From Methanobacterium sp. (lineage in GTDB: Archaea > Methanobacteriota > Methanobacteria > Methanobacteriales > Methanobacteriaceae): a DNA stretch of 5,180 nt. The DNA lies in contig JAHKLQ010000039.1 of NCBI GenBank assembly GCA_020854975.1, positions 1-5,180 of the forward strand, given 5' to 3'. The notes below the pieces were generated by a model. It saw only the letters and a list, made by a program, of their open reading frames with translations, had not been told where the DNA came from and did no database searches. Shown here piece after piece: positions 1 through 5,153 of the stretch. The first letter of the stretch is position 1. Each line of letters begins with the position of its first letter. Made by a program: the position numbers and the translations under genes.

Positions 1-1
1 A

Positions 2-190
2 CTGAACAATGCTCAAGCCTACGAGATGGTGTACAGTTCTGCAGACTCAGGAGTTTCAAAGAAATACCGGGCAGTATGGGTGCAGAGAGGAAGTAACATT
101 TACGTGATACTGTGCAGTGCCCGGGTAGAAGACTACGATGCCCAGCAATCAAACTTCGACTTGGTGGTGAACAGTTTCCAGGCATCATAA
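2..190 (+). CDS. C-terminal end of a PsbP-like protein (partial, 5' end outside window)
   Basis: The frame is open from the left edge to the TAA at 188-190 and gives the last 62 residues of a protein. The segment has the alternating polar/hydrophobic pattern of the final beta strands and helix of the PsbP-like fold: KYRAVWVQRGSNIYVILC, then the ending NFDLVVNSFQ. Methanobacteriales carry many 'PsbP-related' proteins, usually with an N-terminal signal or lipobox and a C-terminus of the form 'Y.I.C.A....F......F..I..SF'. That resemblance is the basis of the call. The function of these archaeal proteins is unknown; they are probably extracytoplasmic. The N-terminus and any signal peptide lie outside the window, so location and length cannot be judged. 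A T-run 18 bp after the stop suggests this is the last gene of its transcript. Confidence 0.7.
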   Translation: MNNAQAYEMVYSSADSGVSKKYRAVWVQRGSNIYVILCSARVEDYDAQQSNFDLVVNSFQAS

Positions 191-207
191 ACCTGGAATC
201 GAAAATC

Positions 208-214
208 TTTTTTT
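208..214 (+). terminator. Oligo-T terminator after the PsbP-like gene
   Basis: Seven consecutive T residues follow the stop codon at 188-190 by 17 bases, with no strong hairpin. Archaeal RNA polymerase terminates on such U-runs without needing a stem-loop. It separates the left gene from the long spacer that follows. Confidence 0.5.
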
Positions 215-275
215 CACAATATTCTTCCCAAAAATCCCATATTACCATCTTATTTCTGTTTAGCATTAATTTCTC

Positions 276-308
276 TTGTTAAGTGTCCATCTTATATTGT
301 TAAGTCCA
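276..308 (+). repeat. Pair of short direct repeats, TTGTTAAGT(GT)CCA
   Basis: TTGTTAAGTGTCCA at 276-289 is repeated at 297-308 as TTGTTAAGTCCA, lacking one GT. The starts are 21 bp apart, about two helical turns, so both copies would face the same side of the DNA. They lie about 50-80 bp upstream of the TATA-like box at 354-361. This could be a paired activator or repressor site, or a small chance duplication in AT-rich DNA. Confidence 0.2.
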
Positions 309-353
309 CTTACTTCAGACATTTCTTATGAGTATGTCCAATTTATGCACAAA

Positions 354-361
354 TTTTATAT
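354..361 (+). promoter_or_regulatory. TATA box for the tRNA-like element
   Basis: TTTTATAT with A-rich DNA just before it matches the archaeal TATA consensus. The expected start, about 24-27 bases downstream, is near 382-386. That is a few bases before the position expected for the 5' end of the tRNA-like element, which is the usual geometry for archaeal tRNA genes. No ORF follows, so a non-coding transcript is the natural reading if the box is active. Confidence 0.3.
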
Positions 362-397
362 GCTAAACTGGATAAAATATTAACTGTTAGAGTATTA

Positions 398-464
398 TCT
401 TCACAGGGCAGAGTGGTGGACTGTAAGTCAATAAATCTGCTTTTATTTTATTACAATCCTGTGA
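398..464 (+). pseudogene. tRNA-Tyr(GUA)-like fragment: decayed tRNA gene or small structured RNA
   Basis: Bases 404-429 read CAGGGCAGA-GT-GG-T-GGACTGTAAGTC. As I recall the archaeal tRNA-Tyr sequence (for example Methanocaldococcus), this matches the stretch from D-loop to anticodon loop at most positions. The GTA anticodon falls at 423-425 inside a CTGTAAG loop. TTC (400-402) could pair with GAG (411-413) as a three-pair D-stem. After the anticodon the match fades: the 3' anticodon stem is mispaired, and only TTACAATCC (451-459) hints at a T-loop, about eight bases too far away. A competing fold is as good: TCACAGG (401-407) pairs with CCTGTGA (458-464), and GCAGA (408-412) with TCTGC (436-440), followed by TTTTATTTTATT. 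It is either a decayed extra tRNA-Tyr copy or a tRNA-derived small RNA. It does not look like a functional tRNA. Confidence 0.35.
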
Positions 465-615
465 TCATCATTAATTCGTCCTAGATGTTTAAAATCCGAA
501 ATTTTAGGTTGACTTATCAACTAAATCATAATTTAAGGAATTTTTGATTACTTAAGGATGAATGATGACACACTATTGCAGACCTTATAAAAAACATGAG
601 GTAGGTGAAGATTTA
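465..615. other. Remaining spacer, no gene seen; one bulged hairpin at 503-525
   Basis: No reading frame of useful length, tRNA or repeat is visible here. The only structure is a possible stem-loop at 503-525: TTTA and GTTGA on the left, loop CTTA, then TCAAC and TAAA on the right, giving nine pairs with one bulged G. It lies about 90 bp upstream of the TATA box of the next gene, so it is probably not in that mRNA. ATGATGA at 562-568 resembles a C box, but no D box follows. Confidence 0.35.
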
Positions 616-623
616 TTTATATA
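616..623 (+). promoter_or_regulatory. TATA box for the zinc/KH gene
   Basis: TTTATATA is an exact match to the archaeal TATA consensus, with the purine-rich GTGAAGA (605-611) just upstream as a possible BRE. The predicted start near 643-648 gives a leader of about 40-45 nt before the ATG at 689. Confidence 0.55.
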
Positions 624-655
624 ATTCATTTGGTCTTTAAAATTGACCTTTTAGG

Positions 656-680
656 ATTATCCACTAGATAATAAGGAGGA
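656..680 (+). promoter_or_regulatory. Ribosome binding site of the zinc/KH gene with an adjacent small hairpin
   Basis: AAGGAGGA (673-680) is a near-perfect Shine-Dalgarno sequence, nine bases before the ATG at 689. It decides the start over the out-of-frame ATG at 681, which is too close. Directly before it, ATTATC (656-661) and GATAAT (667-672) form a perfect six-pair inverted repeat with loop CACTA. The stem is AT-rich and weak; it could keep the site open or modulate access to it. Confidence 0.6.
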
Positions 681-688
681 ATGGAGAA

Positions 689-1189
<501 letters not shown>

Positions 1190-1199
1190 AAATTGAGGA

Positions 1200-1205
1200 T
1201 TTTTT
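1200..1205 (+). terminator. T-run between the zinc/KH gene and coaBC
   Basis: Six T residues lie 10 bases after the stop codon. A run this short may end only part of the transcripts, leaving some read-through into coaBC. Confidence 0.35.
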
Positions 1206-1215
1206 AAATAATAAA

Positions 1216-1250
1216 TAATATAAGGGTAAAAATAAAATCTAAAGATTTTA
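1216..1250 (+). promoter_or_regulatory. Candidate coaBC promoter with an inverted repeat at the predicted start
   Basis: TAATATAA (1216-1223) is a plausible TATA box, predicting a start near 1243-1247 and a leader of about 20-25 nt. TAAAATCTAAAGATTTTA (1233-1250) is a perfect inverted repeat with eight-base arms and an AA centre, centred on that start. A protein bound there would block initiation, so it is a candidate operator; as RNA it would be only a weak AU hairpin. The ribosome site is a G-rich AGGGGGAT at 1253-1260, nine bases before the ATG from its last G. Confidence 0.35.
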
Positions 1251-1267
1251 AAAGGGGGATTATAATT

Positions 1268-2413
1268 ATGGCAATTGTGTTATGTGTCACAGGTAGTGTT
1301 GCTGCTGTTGAAACGGTGAAACTGGCCAGAGAACTTAAAAGGAAAGGTTTTCAAGTTAAATGTTTCATGAGTGATGGTGCATGTGACATTATCAATCCCT
1401 ATGCTCTGGAATTCGCCACAGGTGAGGCAGTGGTAACCAAACTCACCGGGGATATTGAGCATGTTAAATATGCTGATGAGGATCTGATTCTGGTGGCCCC
1501 AGCCACAGCCAATGTCATAAGCAAATTCGCCTATAAAATTGCGGATAATCCTATTAACACTCTTTTAATCACAGCCAACGGTTATAACACGCCCATTGTT
1601 TTTGTACCCTCCATGCACCAGTCCATGTATTTGGCAGTGGATGAGAACATCCAAAAACTAAAAGGTGAAGGGGTGGTGTTCATGGAACCAAAAGAGGAGG
1701 AAAATAAAGCTAAATTCCCTTCTATTGATGATATTGTCCTCCAGGTTCAGAGAGCCACCTCAAAAGGTGGATTGGAAGGAAAAAATGTCTTAGTTAGTGC
1801 CGGTGGTACCTATGAGGACATAGACCCTATCCGGGGCATAACCAATCGCAGTTCCGGTAAGATGGGATTGGAACTAGCCAAAGAATCTTTCCGTAGAGGT
1901 GCAAATGTAACCATGGTCACTGGAAGGATGGATGTGGAGGTCCCCCAAATATTCAACCAGGTGAAAGTGGAATCCACCCACCAAATGCAGAGAGAACTGG
2001 AAAAAACACTTATTGACCATGATGTTTTCATATCCGCGGCTGCAGTCTCAGATTTCACCGTGGAAAAAACAGGATCCAAAATTTCATCCCAGGATAATCT
2101 GACCATAAAACTCAAACCCACCCCTAAAATAATTAACAAAGCAAAAGAATACAACCCAGCAGTCTTTCTGGTAGGTTTCAAGGCAGATTCCAATGTTTTA
2201 GAGAATGATCTAATTGAATCAGCTAAAAAACGGATGCGGGAAGCTGGTGCAGATCTTATGGTGGCTAATGATGTCTCAGAAAAAGGTGCTGGCTTCGGTT
2301 CTGATGATAACAAGGTAATTTTGATTGATGATGAGATACGAAGAATTCCCTTAAGCACCAAGGAAGAGATATCTGCACAGATTATGGATAGAGTTGCAGA
2401 AAAGATTATTTAA
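1268..2413 (+). CDS. coaBC: Bifunctional phosphopantothenoylcysteine decarboxylase / phosphopantothenate-cysteine ligase
   Basis: This 381-aa cytoplasmic enzyme catalyses two steps of coenzyme A synthesis. The CoaB half joins 4'-phosphopantothenate to cysteine using a nucleotide triphosphate; the CoaC half decarboxylates the product to 4'-phosphopantetheine with FMN. Residues 1-160 are the flavoprotein CoaC domain: TGSVAA (8-13) for FMN, the catalytic His as H65 in IEHVKYAD, APATAN (77-82), and PSMHQSMY (114-121), the archaeal counterpart of the bacterial PxMNxxMW motif. Residues 169-381 are CoaB: SAGGTYEDIDPIRGITNRSSGKMG (177-200, including N193), AAAVSDF (257-263), and KLKPTPKII (281-289) carrying the conserved Lys. 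All three cysteines lie before residue 40, so the substrate-clamp Cys of E. coli CoaC (C158) has no equivalent, which I believe is normal for archaeal forms. The length is slightly below the bacterial 400-odd. The archaeal pathway reaches phosphopantothenate by pantoate kinase and phosphopantothenate synthetase, neither of which is in the window. Confidence 0.96.
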   Translation: MAIVLCVTGSVAAVETVKLARELKRKGFQVKCFMSDGACDIINPYALEFATGEAVVTKLTGDIEHVKYADEDLILVAPATANVISKFAYKIADNPINTLLITANGYNTPIVFVPSMHQSMYLAVDENIQKLKGEGVVFMEPKEEENKAKFPSIDDIVLQVQRATSKGGLEGKNVLVSAGGTYEDIDPIRGITNRSSGKMGLELAKESFRRGANVTMVTGRMDVEVPQIFNQVKVESTHQMQRELEKTLIDHDVFISAAAVSDFTVEKTGSKISSQDNLTIKLKPTPKIINKAKEYNPAVFLVGFKADSNVLENDLIESAKKRMREAGADLMVANDVSEKGAGFGSDDNKVILIDDEIRRIPLSTKEEISAQIMDRVAEKII

Positions 2414-2449
2414 TGAGTTTTTAAGGATTTAATTAGTTAAAGCCATATG

Positions 2450-2474
2450 TTTTTTTTATATTCTCAATTTTTTT
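2450..2474 (+). terminator. Two T-runs terminating coaBC
   Basis: Eight T residues (2450-2457) and a second run of seven (2468-2474) follow the coaBC stop by about 37 and 55 bases. Paired U-runs are typical of strong archaeal terminators. From there to about 2666 the DNA is AT-rich and pyrimidine-rich with no convincing gene, TATA box or ribosome site. Confidence 0.6.
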
Positions 2475-2666
2475 ATATTTTCTAAATAGATATTACGAAA
2501 ATCATTTCCCCATAATGAAGATCATCCTCTTTTTAAGTTATCCACGCCTATGATTTATTACCCTGTCCATTAATTTTCCTATTATTTCCAAATTTTACCA
2601 TCCCCCACTGATTACTTGTCAAAACCTCTTACACCAATCTCATCAACTACCCTTCCCATACTTTCC

Positions 2667-2921
2667 ATGATTATAATGAACAGTAATAAGATCGATTGGA
2701 AGATGCCACCGGAAGTTACTCAGGAGATGAAGTGGAGACACCTGGCGGAAACTATCCAAGAAGCATATAACGATTTTAAAATGGGTTTAAATCATGATTC
2801 ATGTCAGGTTACTCTTTTCTATTATAAATTTAAAAAGTATGAAATTAAACCGGGTCAACCGGATATGACTCCGTCTAGAAGAAGGAAAAATGCGAAGGAA
2901 GTACAGATTAAACTATTTTAA
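2667..2921 (+). CDS. Small unrecognised basic protein
   Basis: I do not recognise this frame. From the first ATG it encodes 84 residues; an in-frame ATG at 2676 would give 81, beginning MNSNKIDWKMPPEV. The frame stays open further up to a TTG at 2616, but that stretch (Ser, Pro, Thr and Leu codons with almost no G) looks non-coding. Neither ATG has a Shine-Dalgarno site, and I see no good TATA box 25-30 bp upstream, so expression is uncertain. The body reads like a real soluble protein: an acidic/aromatic helix (EMKWRHLAETIQEAYNDF), one Cys, a lysine- and aromatic-rich strand (TLFYYKFKKYEIK), and a basic tail (PSRRRKNAKEVQIKLF). It has no signal peptide or membrane segment. It stands alone between terminators, convergent with flpA. 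It could be a lineage-specific nucleic-acid-binding protein or the remnant of a larger gene. Confidence 0.5.
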   Translation: MIIMNSNKIDWKMPPEVTQEMKWRHLAETIQEAYNDFKMGLNHDSCQVTLFYYKFKKYEIKPGQPDMTPSRRRKNAKEVQIKLF

Positions 2922-2963
2922 ATGTTCGAAATAAAAAAATGGAGTTATAATGATTATTAAGAA

Positions 2964-2991
2964 TTTTTTTAAACTAGAAATCTTTTAAAAA
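2964..2991. terminator. Convergent terminator region between the small ORF and flpA
   Basis: On the plus strand seven T residues (2964-2970) follow the small ORF. On the minus strand a T5 run (complement of 2987-2991) directly follows the flpA stop codon. With only 72 bp between the two stop codons, this short AT-rich segment probably ends transcription from both sides. Confidence 0.45.
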
Positions 2992-2993
2992 GT

Positions 2994-3665
2994 TTAAAAA
3001 GCAAACTCGCACACCAGGCAGCGGTGGTCTTTCTCATAGGGTTCCAGATCTACCTTATCCACCACCCTGAAACCATGTTCCTTTAATTTGGATGCTTCTT
3101 CCCGGAATACTTGTCTGGGTTTGCGGGCAACATCAATACTTCTGGCTTTTATCATCAGCATCCCCTGACCTTCATCTTTCAGATACAGGCGCATGTTATC
3201 CATAAATATTTCGGTCTGGTTGGGTTGGGCCACATCCGAATAGATGAAATCCACCTTTTCCATTAATTTCAGGTAGTTTTGTGGTTTACCAGCATCTTCC
3301 AGGAGGGGTATCATATTTTCCCGTGCCCGACAAACTGGTAAAAGCTCCCGCATCATACGGGGTGCAAACTCCACACAGTAAATCATACCATCCAGGATGA
3401 TATCTGAGATATGTGAAGGAGTGGTTCCGGCAGAAGCGCCTAGATAAAGAATTTTAGAATTAACTTCAACTGGAAATGTTTCCAAACCTTTCAGGATGGC
3501 TGCTGCCAATTTTGAACGGCGAGGATCCCATAAACGGCACTCCAAGCCCTCATATTCTACCAGTTTCTCCCCGTAAACCCTCACTCCAGGATTGAGATTG
3601 CAGGTGGCCAGATGACCTTCCAGTTCATATATGCCCGTGAATTTATGCAGTGATTTATCTTCCAT
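2994..3665 (-). CDS. flpA: Fibrillarin-like rRNA/tRNA 2'-O-methyltransferase
   Basis: This 223-aa protein is the catalytic subunit of archaeal box C/D ribonucleoproteins. With Nop5, L7Ae and a guide RNA it transfers a methyl group from S-adenosylmethionine to ribose 2'-OH positions chosen by the guide. The N-terminal fibrillarin subdomain carries VYGEK (30-34) and LWDPRRSKLAA (45-55). The Rossmann methyltransferase part has motif I LYLGASAGTTPSH (73-85), VEFAPR (98-103), DVAQPNQ (144-150), KARSID (173-178) and EPYEKDH (208-214). The conserved K-D-K-H set is present as K52, D144, K173 and H214, so the enzyme should be active. Length is normal for archaeal fibrillarin. The start is supported by GAGGA (complement of 3674-3678) eight bases upstream. 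In many archaea nop5 lies immediately upstream of flpA; here that place is taken by a CPBP protease gene. Confidence 0.97.
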   Translation of the reverse strand: MEDKSLHKFTGIYELEGHLATCNLNPGVRVYGEKLVEYEGLECRLWDPRRSKLAAAILKGLETFPVEVNSKILYLGASAGTTPSHISDIILDGMIYCVEFAPRMMRELLPVCRARENMIPLLEDAGKPQNYLKLMEKVDFIYSDVAQPNQTEIFMDNMRLYLKDEGQGMLMIKARSIDVARKPRQVFREEASKLKEHGFRVVDKVDLEPYEKDHRCLVCEFAF

Positions 3666-3711
3666 TTACATATTCCTCGAATTAGGTTAGATCATTCCAG
3701 GTTGATCCTTT

Positions 3712-3767
3712 TAGGAAAATCCTAGTAATAGATACCTATTACCCCTTGAAGTTATATTAAATTTTCC
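3712..3767 (-). promoter_or_regulatory. flpA promoter with inverted repeats at the predicted start
   Basis: On the minus strand GGAAAA (3767-3762, a BRE-like element) runs straight into TTTAATATAA (3761-3752), a good TATA box. The predicted start is near 3732, giving a leader of about 65 nt. GTAATAG (3725-3731) and CTATTAC (3736-3742) form a perfect seven-pair inverted repeat with a four-base centre, sitting on that start. A second small one, TAGGA/TCCTA (3712-3724), abuts it downstream. The first may be an operator; both could also fold at the 5' end of the mRNA. No U-run separates the protease gene from flpA, so some read-through from upstream is also possible. Confidence 0.45.
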
Positions 3768-3803
3768 AGCCGCACCTGATTACCAACAAGTTCCAATTTT
3801 CAT

Positions 3804-4682
3804 TCAATAATAATGATTCTCCTGCACACCCTGATAATACCTCTGGAAATAGGGAGGATTCCAGTATATCTTGGGCCAGTTCTTATAGAGGAAATAGAAA
3901 ATAATCACCCCAGCAACAAACAAGAGCAGAGCAGCCACTCCTATATTGGGATGGGGTGATGCAGACACATAAGCAGTGTTCTGCTGATTTATGTTGCTCA
4001 ATATTTGTGTTCCATAGGCTAACATGTTGTTGATCATATGGGCCAGTATAGGCACCAACAGGGTCGCGGTTTTAATGTAAAGGATGCACATGACCAGGGC
4101 GAAGATGAAAGCCCCTATAAAATCAGAGTGCAGGAGTCCGAAAATCAAGGAGGAGGCAATTACAGCCTTCTTCAAACCCCACTTAAAGGTGAAACGATGA
4201 AGTATCACACCCCTGAACAGGAACTCTTCCACAATAGGGGCGGCTATAACTCCAGTGAGAAAGTCCAAGAAGTTCATGAAAGGTGCCAGGGGAGTGTCTT
4301 GGGGGGTGTAGAATAAACTGGTACTGGGAAGCTCTGCCAGGATTCCAGGGTCCAAAACCGATAAGATATACCGGCTTAACTCTCCCATACCCAGAGAAAA
4401 TATAATCACTGCAAAAACAATGGTTAAAAGGGAGAACCAGTTATAATCCCTGGGGATGTGTCCAATGAATTTGGAGTAATCTAGGTTGATTTCTCGGAAG
4501 TTGCGAAGCATCCAGTAAGAGATAAGGCCGTAAAAGAGTAATCCAAACCCCACAGACCACTCAGCACCATTCAACAAGGTATGGGTAGCTACCAAAAGAC
4601 CGATCATCACTACAAAAAATAAAACAATCCATAAAACCAGATATCTTATCTTCACAGCTTCAAAAGAGGATTCATTAACCAT
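3804..4682 (-). CDS. CPBP-family intramembrane glutamic metalloprotease (CAAX/Abi type)
   Basis: This is a 292-aa polytopic membrane protein with the CPBP (Rce1/Abi) signature: EEFLFRG (152-158, the EExxxR glutamates and arginine), FGLLH (181-185, FxxxH) and HMINN (215-219, HxxxN). All putative catalytic residues are present, so protease activity is plausible. Membrane segments are visible at about 13-33, 42-60, 82-99, 137-152, 172-204 (two), 206-222 and 246-267. The last is followed by a tail rich in Tyr and Trp (266-292). Family members include eukaryotic Rce1 (CAAX prenyl protease) and bacteriocin self-immunity proteins; the archaeal substrate is unknown. The N-terminus is set by the first ATG; upstream is only a weak GGGA, and the TATA box lies so close that the mRNA may be nearly leaderless. 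flpA follows after 138 bp in the same direction. I see no immunity or bacteriocin genes beside it. Confidence 0.92.
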   Translation of the reverse strand: MVNESSFEAVKIRYLVLWIVLFFVVMIGLLVATHTLLNGAEWSVGFGLLFYGLISYWMLRNFREINLDYSKFIGHIPRDYNWFSLLTIVFAVIIFSLGMGELSRYILSVLDPGILAELPSTSLFYTPQDTPLAPFMNFLDFLTGVIAAPIVEEFLFRGVILHRFTFKWGLKKAVIASSLIFGLLHSDFIGAFIFALVMCILYIKTATLLVPILAHMINNMLAYGTQILSNINQQNTAYVSASPHPNIGVAALLLFVAGVIIFYFLYKNWPKIYWNPPYFQRYYQGVQENHYY

Positions 4683-4704
4683 GTTCCCATATTTATAATC
4701 TAAT

Positions 4705-4732
4705 AATATAAATACATATTATTATAATATGT
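4705..4732 (-). promoter_or_regulatory. Promoter of the CPBP protease gene with a perfect palindrome beside the TATA box
   Basis: On the minus strand TTTATATT (complement of 4705-4712) is a TATA box that predicts a start near 4684, almost at the ATG (4682). Immediately upstream, where transcription factor B contacts DNA, lies ACATATTATTATAATATGT (4714-4732), a perfect inverted repeat with nine-base arms and a single central base. This is a typical size for a dimeric archaeal regulator site. Its AT-only centre means chance cannot be excluded. Confidence 0.4.
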
Positions 4733-4769
4733 CTATTTTTAACTCCACTAAACAGGATCTCATATACTA

Positions 4770-5025
4770 GACTCTTCGTAGAATGAAATTTTTATTTCCT
4801 GTAATAAATTAATTAAAGTGGATATATTTAATTAAAACAGGTTAATTTATTTAAAGAATTATTTTATCTTCTGTAGAAAATTTCAAAGTCTTTATGGGTA
4901 TTTATATGAATATATAAATTAATTATTTAATCTTCTGTAGACTGATTTTATTCTTTAAATGTAGTATCCGGCCTGTCTAAACAGATTAGTACTCTCCTGT
5001 AGAAATGATGAAATTTTATTCTTTA
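4770..5025. repeat. Cluster of four degenerate direct repeats with TCTTCTGTAGA core
   Basis: The core appears at 4773-4782 (one base shorter, TCTTCGTAGA), 4867-4877, 4931-4941 and 4993-5003 (TCTCCTGTAGA). Copies two and three match at 20 of 21 bases over 4857-4877 and 4921-4941, exactly 64 bp apart. Copies three and four share the 12-mer TTTTATTCTTTA (4946-4957 and 5014-5025). Copies one and four share ATGAAATTTT(T)ATT (4783-4796 and 5008-5020). Pairwise sharing of different sub-parts suggests old tandem duplication followed by decay. Copy four overlaps the tail of the interrupted small minus-strand frame, so the repeats may be remnants of that coding end. Confidence 0.5.
4809..4919. other. 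Two AT-rich perfect inverted repeats between the repeat copies
   Basis: TTAATTAAA (4809-4817) and TTTAATTAA (4827-4835) form nine-base arms around a nine-base centre. ATTTATAT (4900-4907) and ATATAAAT (4912-4919) form eight-base arms around GAAT, between repeat copies two and three; this second one contains TATA-like sequence on both strands. Such arms occur by chance fairly easily in DNA this AT-rich. No gene is visible in 4733-4954. Confidence 0.3.
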
Positions 5026-5115
5026 GTTGTTCTTCAACTATGGGAAAACTAAGAGAGCATATACTGCTAGAATAATTGCAAAAACACTAGATATTATGGA
5101 TACTAATGCCACCAT
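4955..5115 (-). pseudogene. Small membrane-peptide gene, interrupted frame (frameshifted or decayed)
   Basis: On the minus strand an ATG at 5115 (or GTG at 5130) opens a frame encoding one hydrophobic helix (MVALVSIISSVFAIILAVY..., 25 residues, or 30 from the GTG) and stopping at TAG 5038-5040. A -1 shift just before that stop, at the heptamer TTTCCCA (complement of 5041-5047), continues into a sensible amphipathic stretch, PIVEEQLKNKISSFLQ then ESTNLFRQAGYYI, ending at TAA 4955-4957. The joined product would be 53 residues (58 from the GTG): one membrane helix and a charged tail. The downstream frame has no start codon of its own. I do not recognise the protein. It could be a decayed gene, a sequencing indel, or less likely programmed frameshifting. 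The related repeats to its left favour decay. Confidence 0.35.
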
Positions 5116-5141
5116 GTCAACAATTTGCACTACCTACTTGA

Positions 5142-5153
5142 CATATAATAAAA
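5142..5153 (-). promoter_or_regulatory. TATA box for the small minus-strand frame
   Basis: On the minus strand TTTTATTATATG predicts a transcription start near 5123, about eight bases before the ATG at 5115 and after the alternative GTG at 5130. If used, it favours the ATG start and a very short leader. Confidence 0.25.

Noticed and set aside
562..602. Box C/D guide RNA beginning with ATGATGA
   Set aside because: No CTGA D or D' box follows at a usable distance, so the C-box match alone is probably chance.
1810..2361. Long minus-strand open frame opposite coaBC
   Set aside because: It is a mirror of codon bias in the strongly supported coaBC frame; the protein is Ser/Leu-rich with no recognisable domain.
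2616..2666. Extension of the small ORF to a TTG start
   Set aside because: The added codons are pyrimidine-rich with almost no G, unlike the rest of the frame, and no ribosome site precedes the TTG.
4038..4316. Plus-strand open frame of 92 codons inside the protease gene
   Set aside because: It is antisense to a well-supported CPBP gene, its product is low in hydrophobic core residues and shows no motif.
3804..4682. Bacteriocin self-immunity role for the CPBP protein
   Set aside because: The family includes such proteins, but no bacteriocin, transporter or peptide gene is next to it in the window.
4857..5025. A CRISPR-like array, because repeat spacing is 62-64 bp
   Set aside because: The repeats are too diverged from one another, share different sub-parts, and are only four in number; no leader or cas gene is present.
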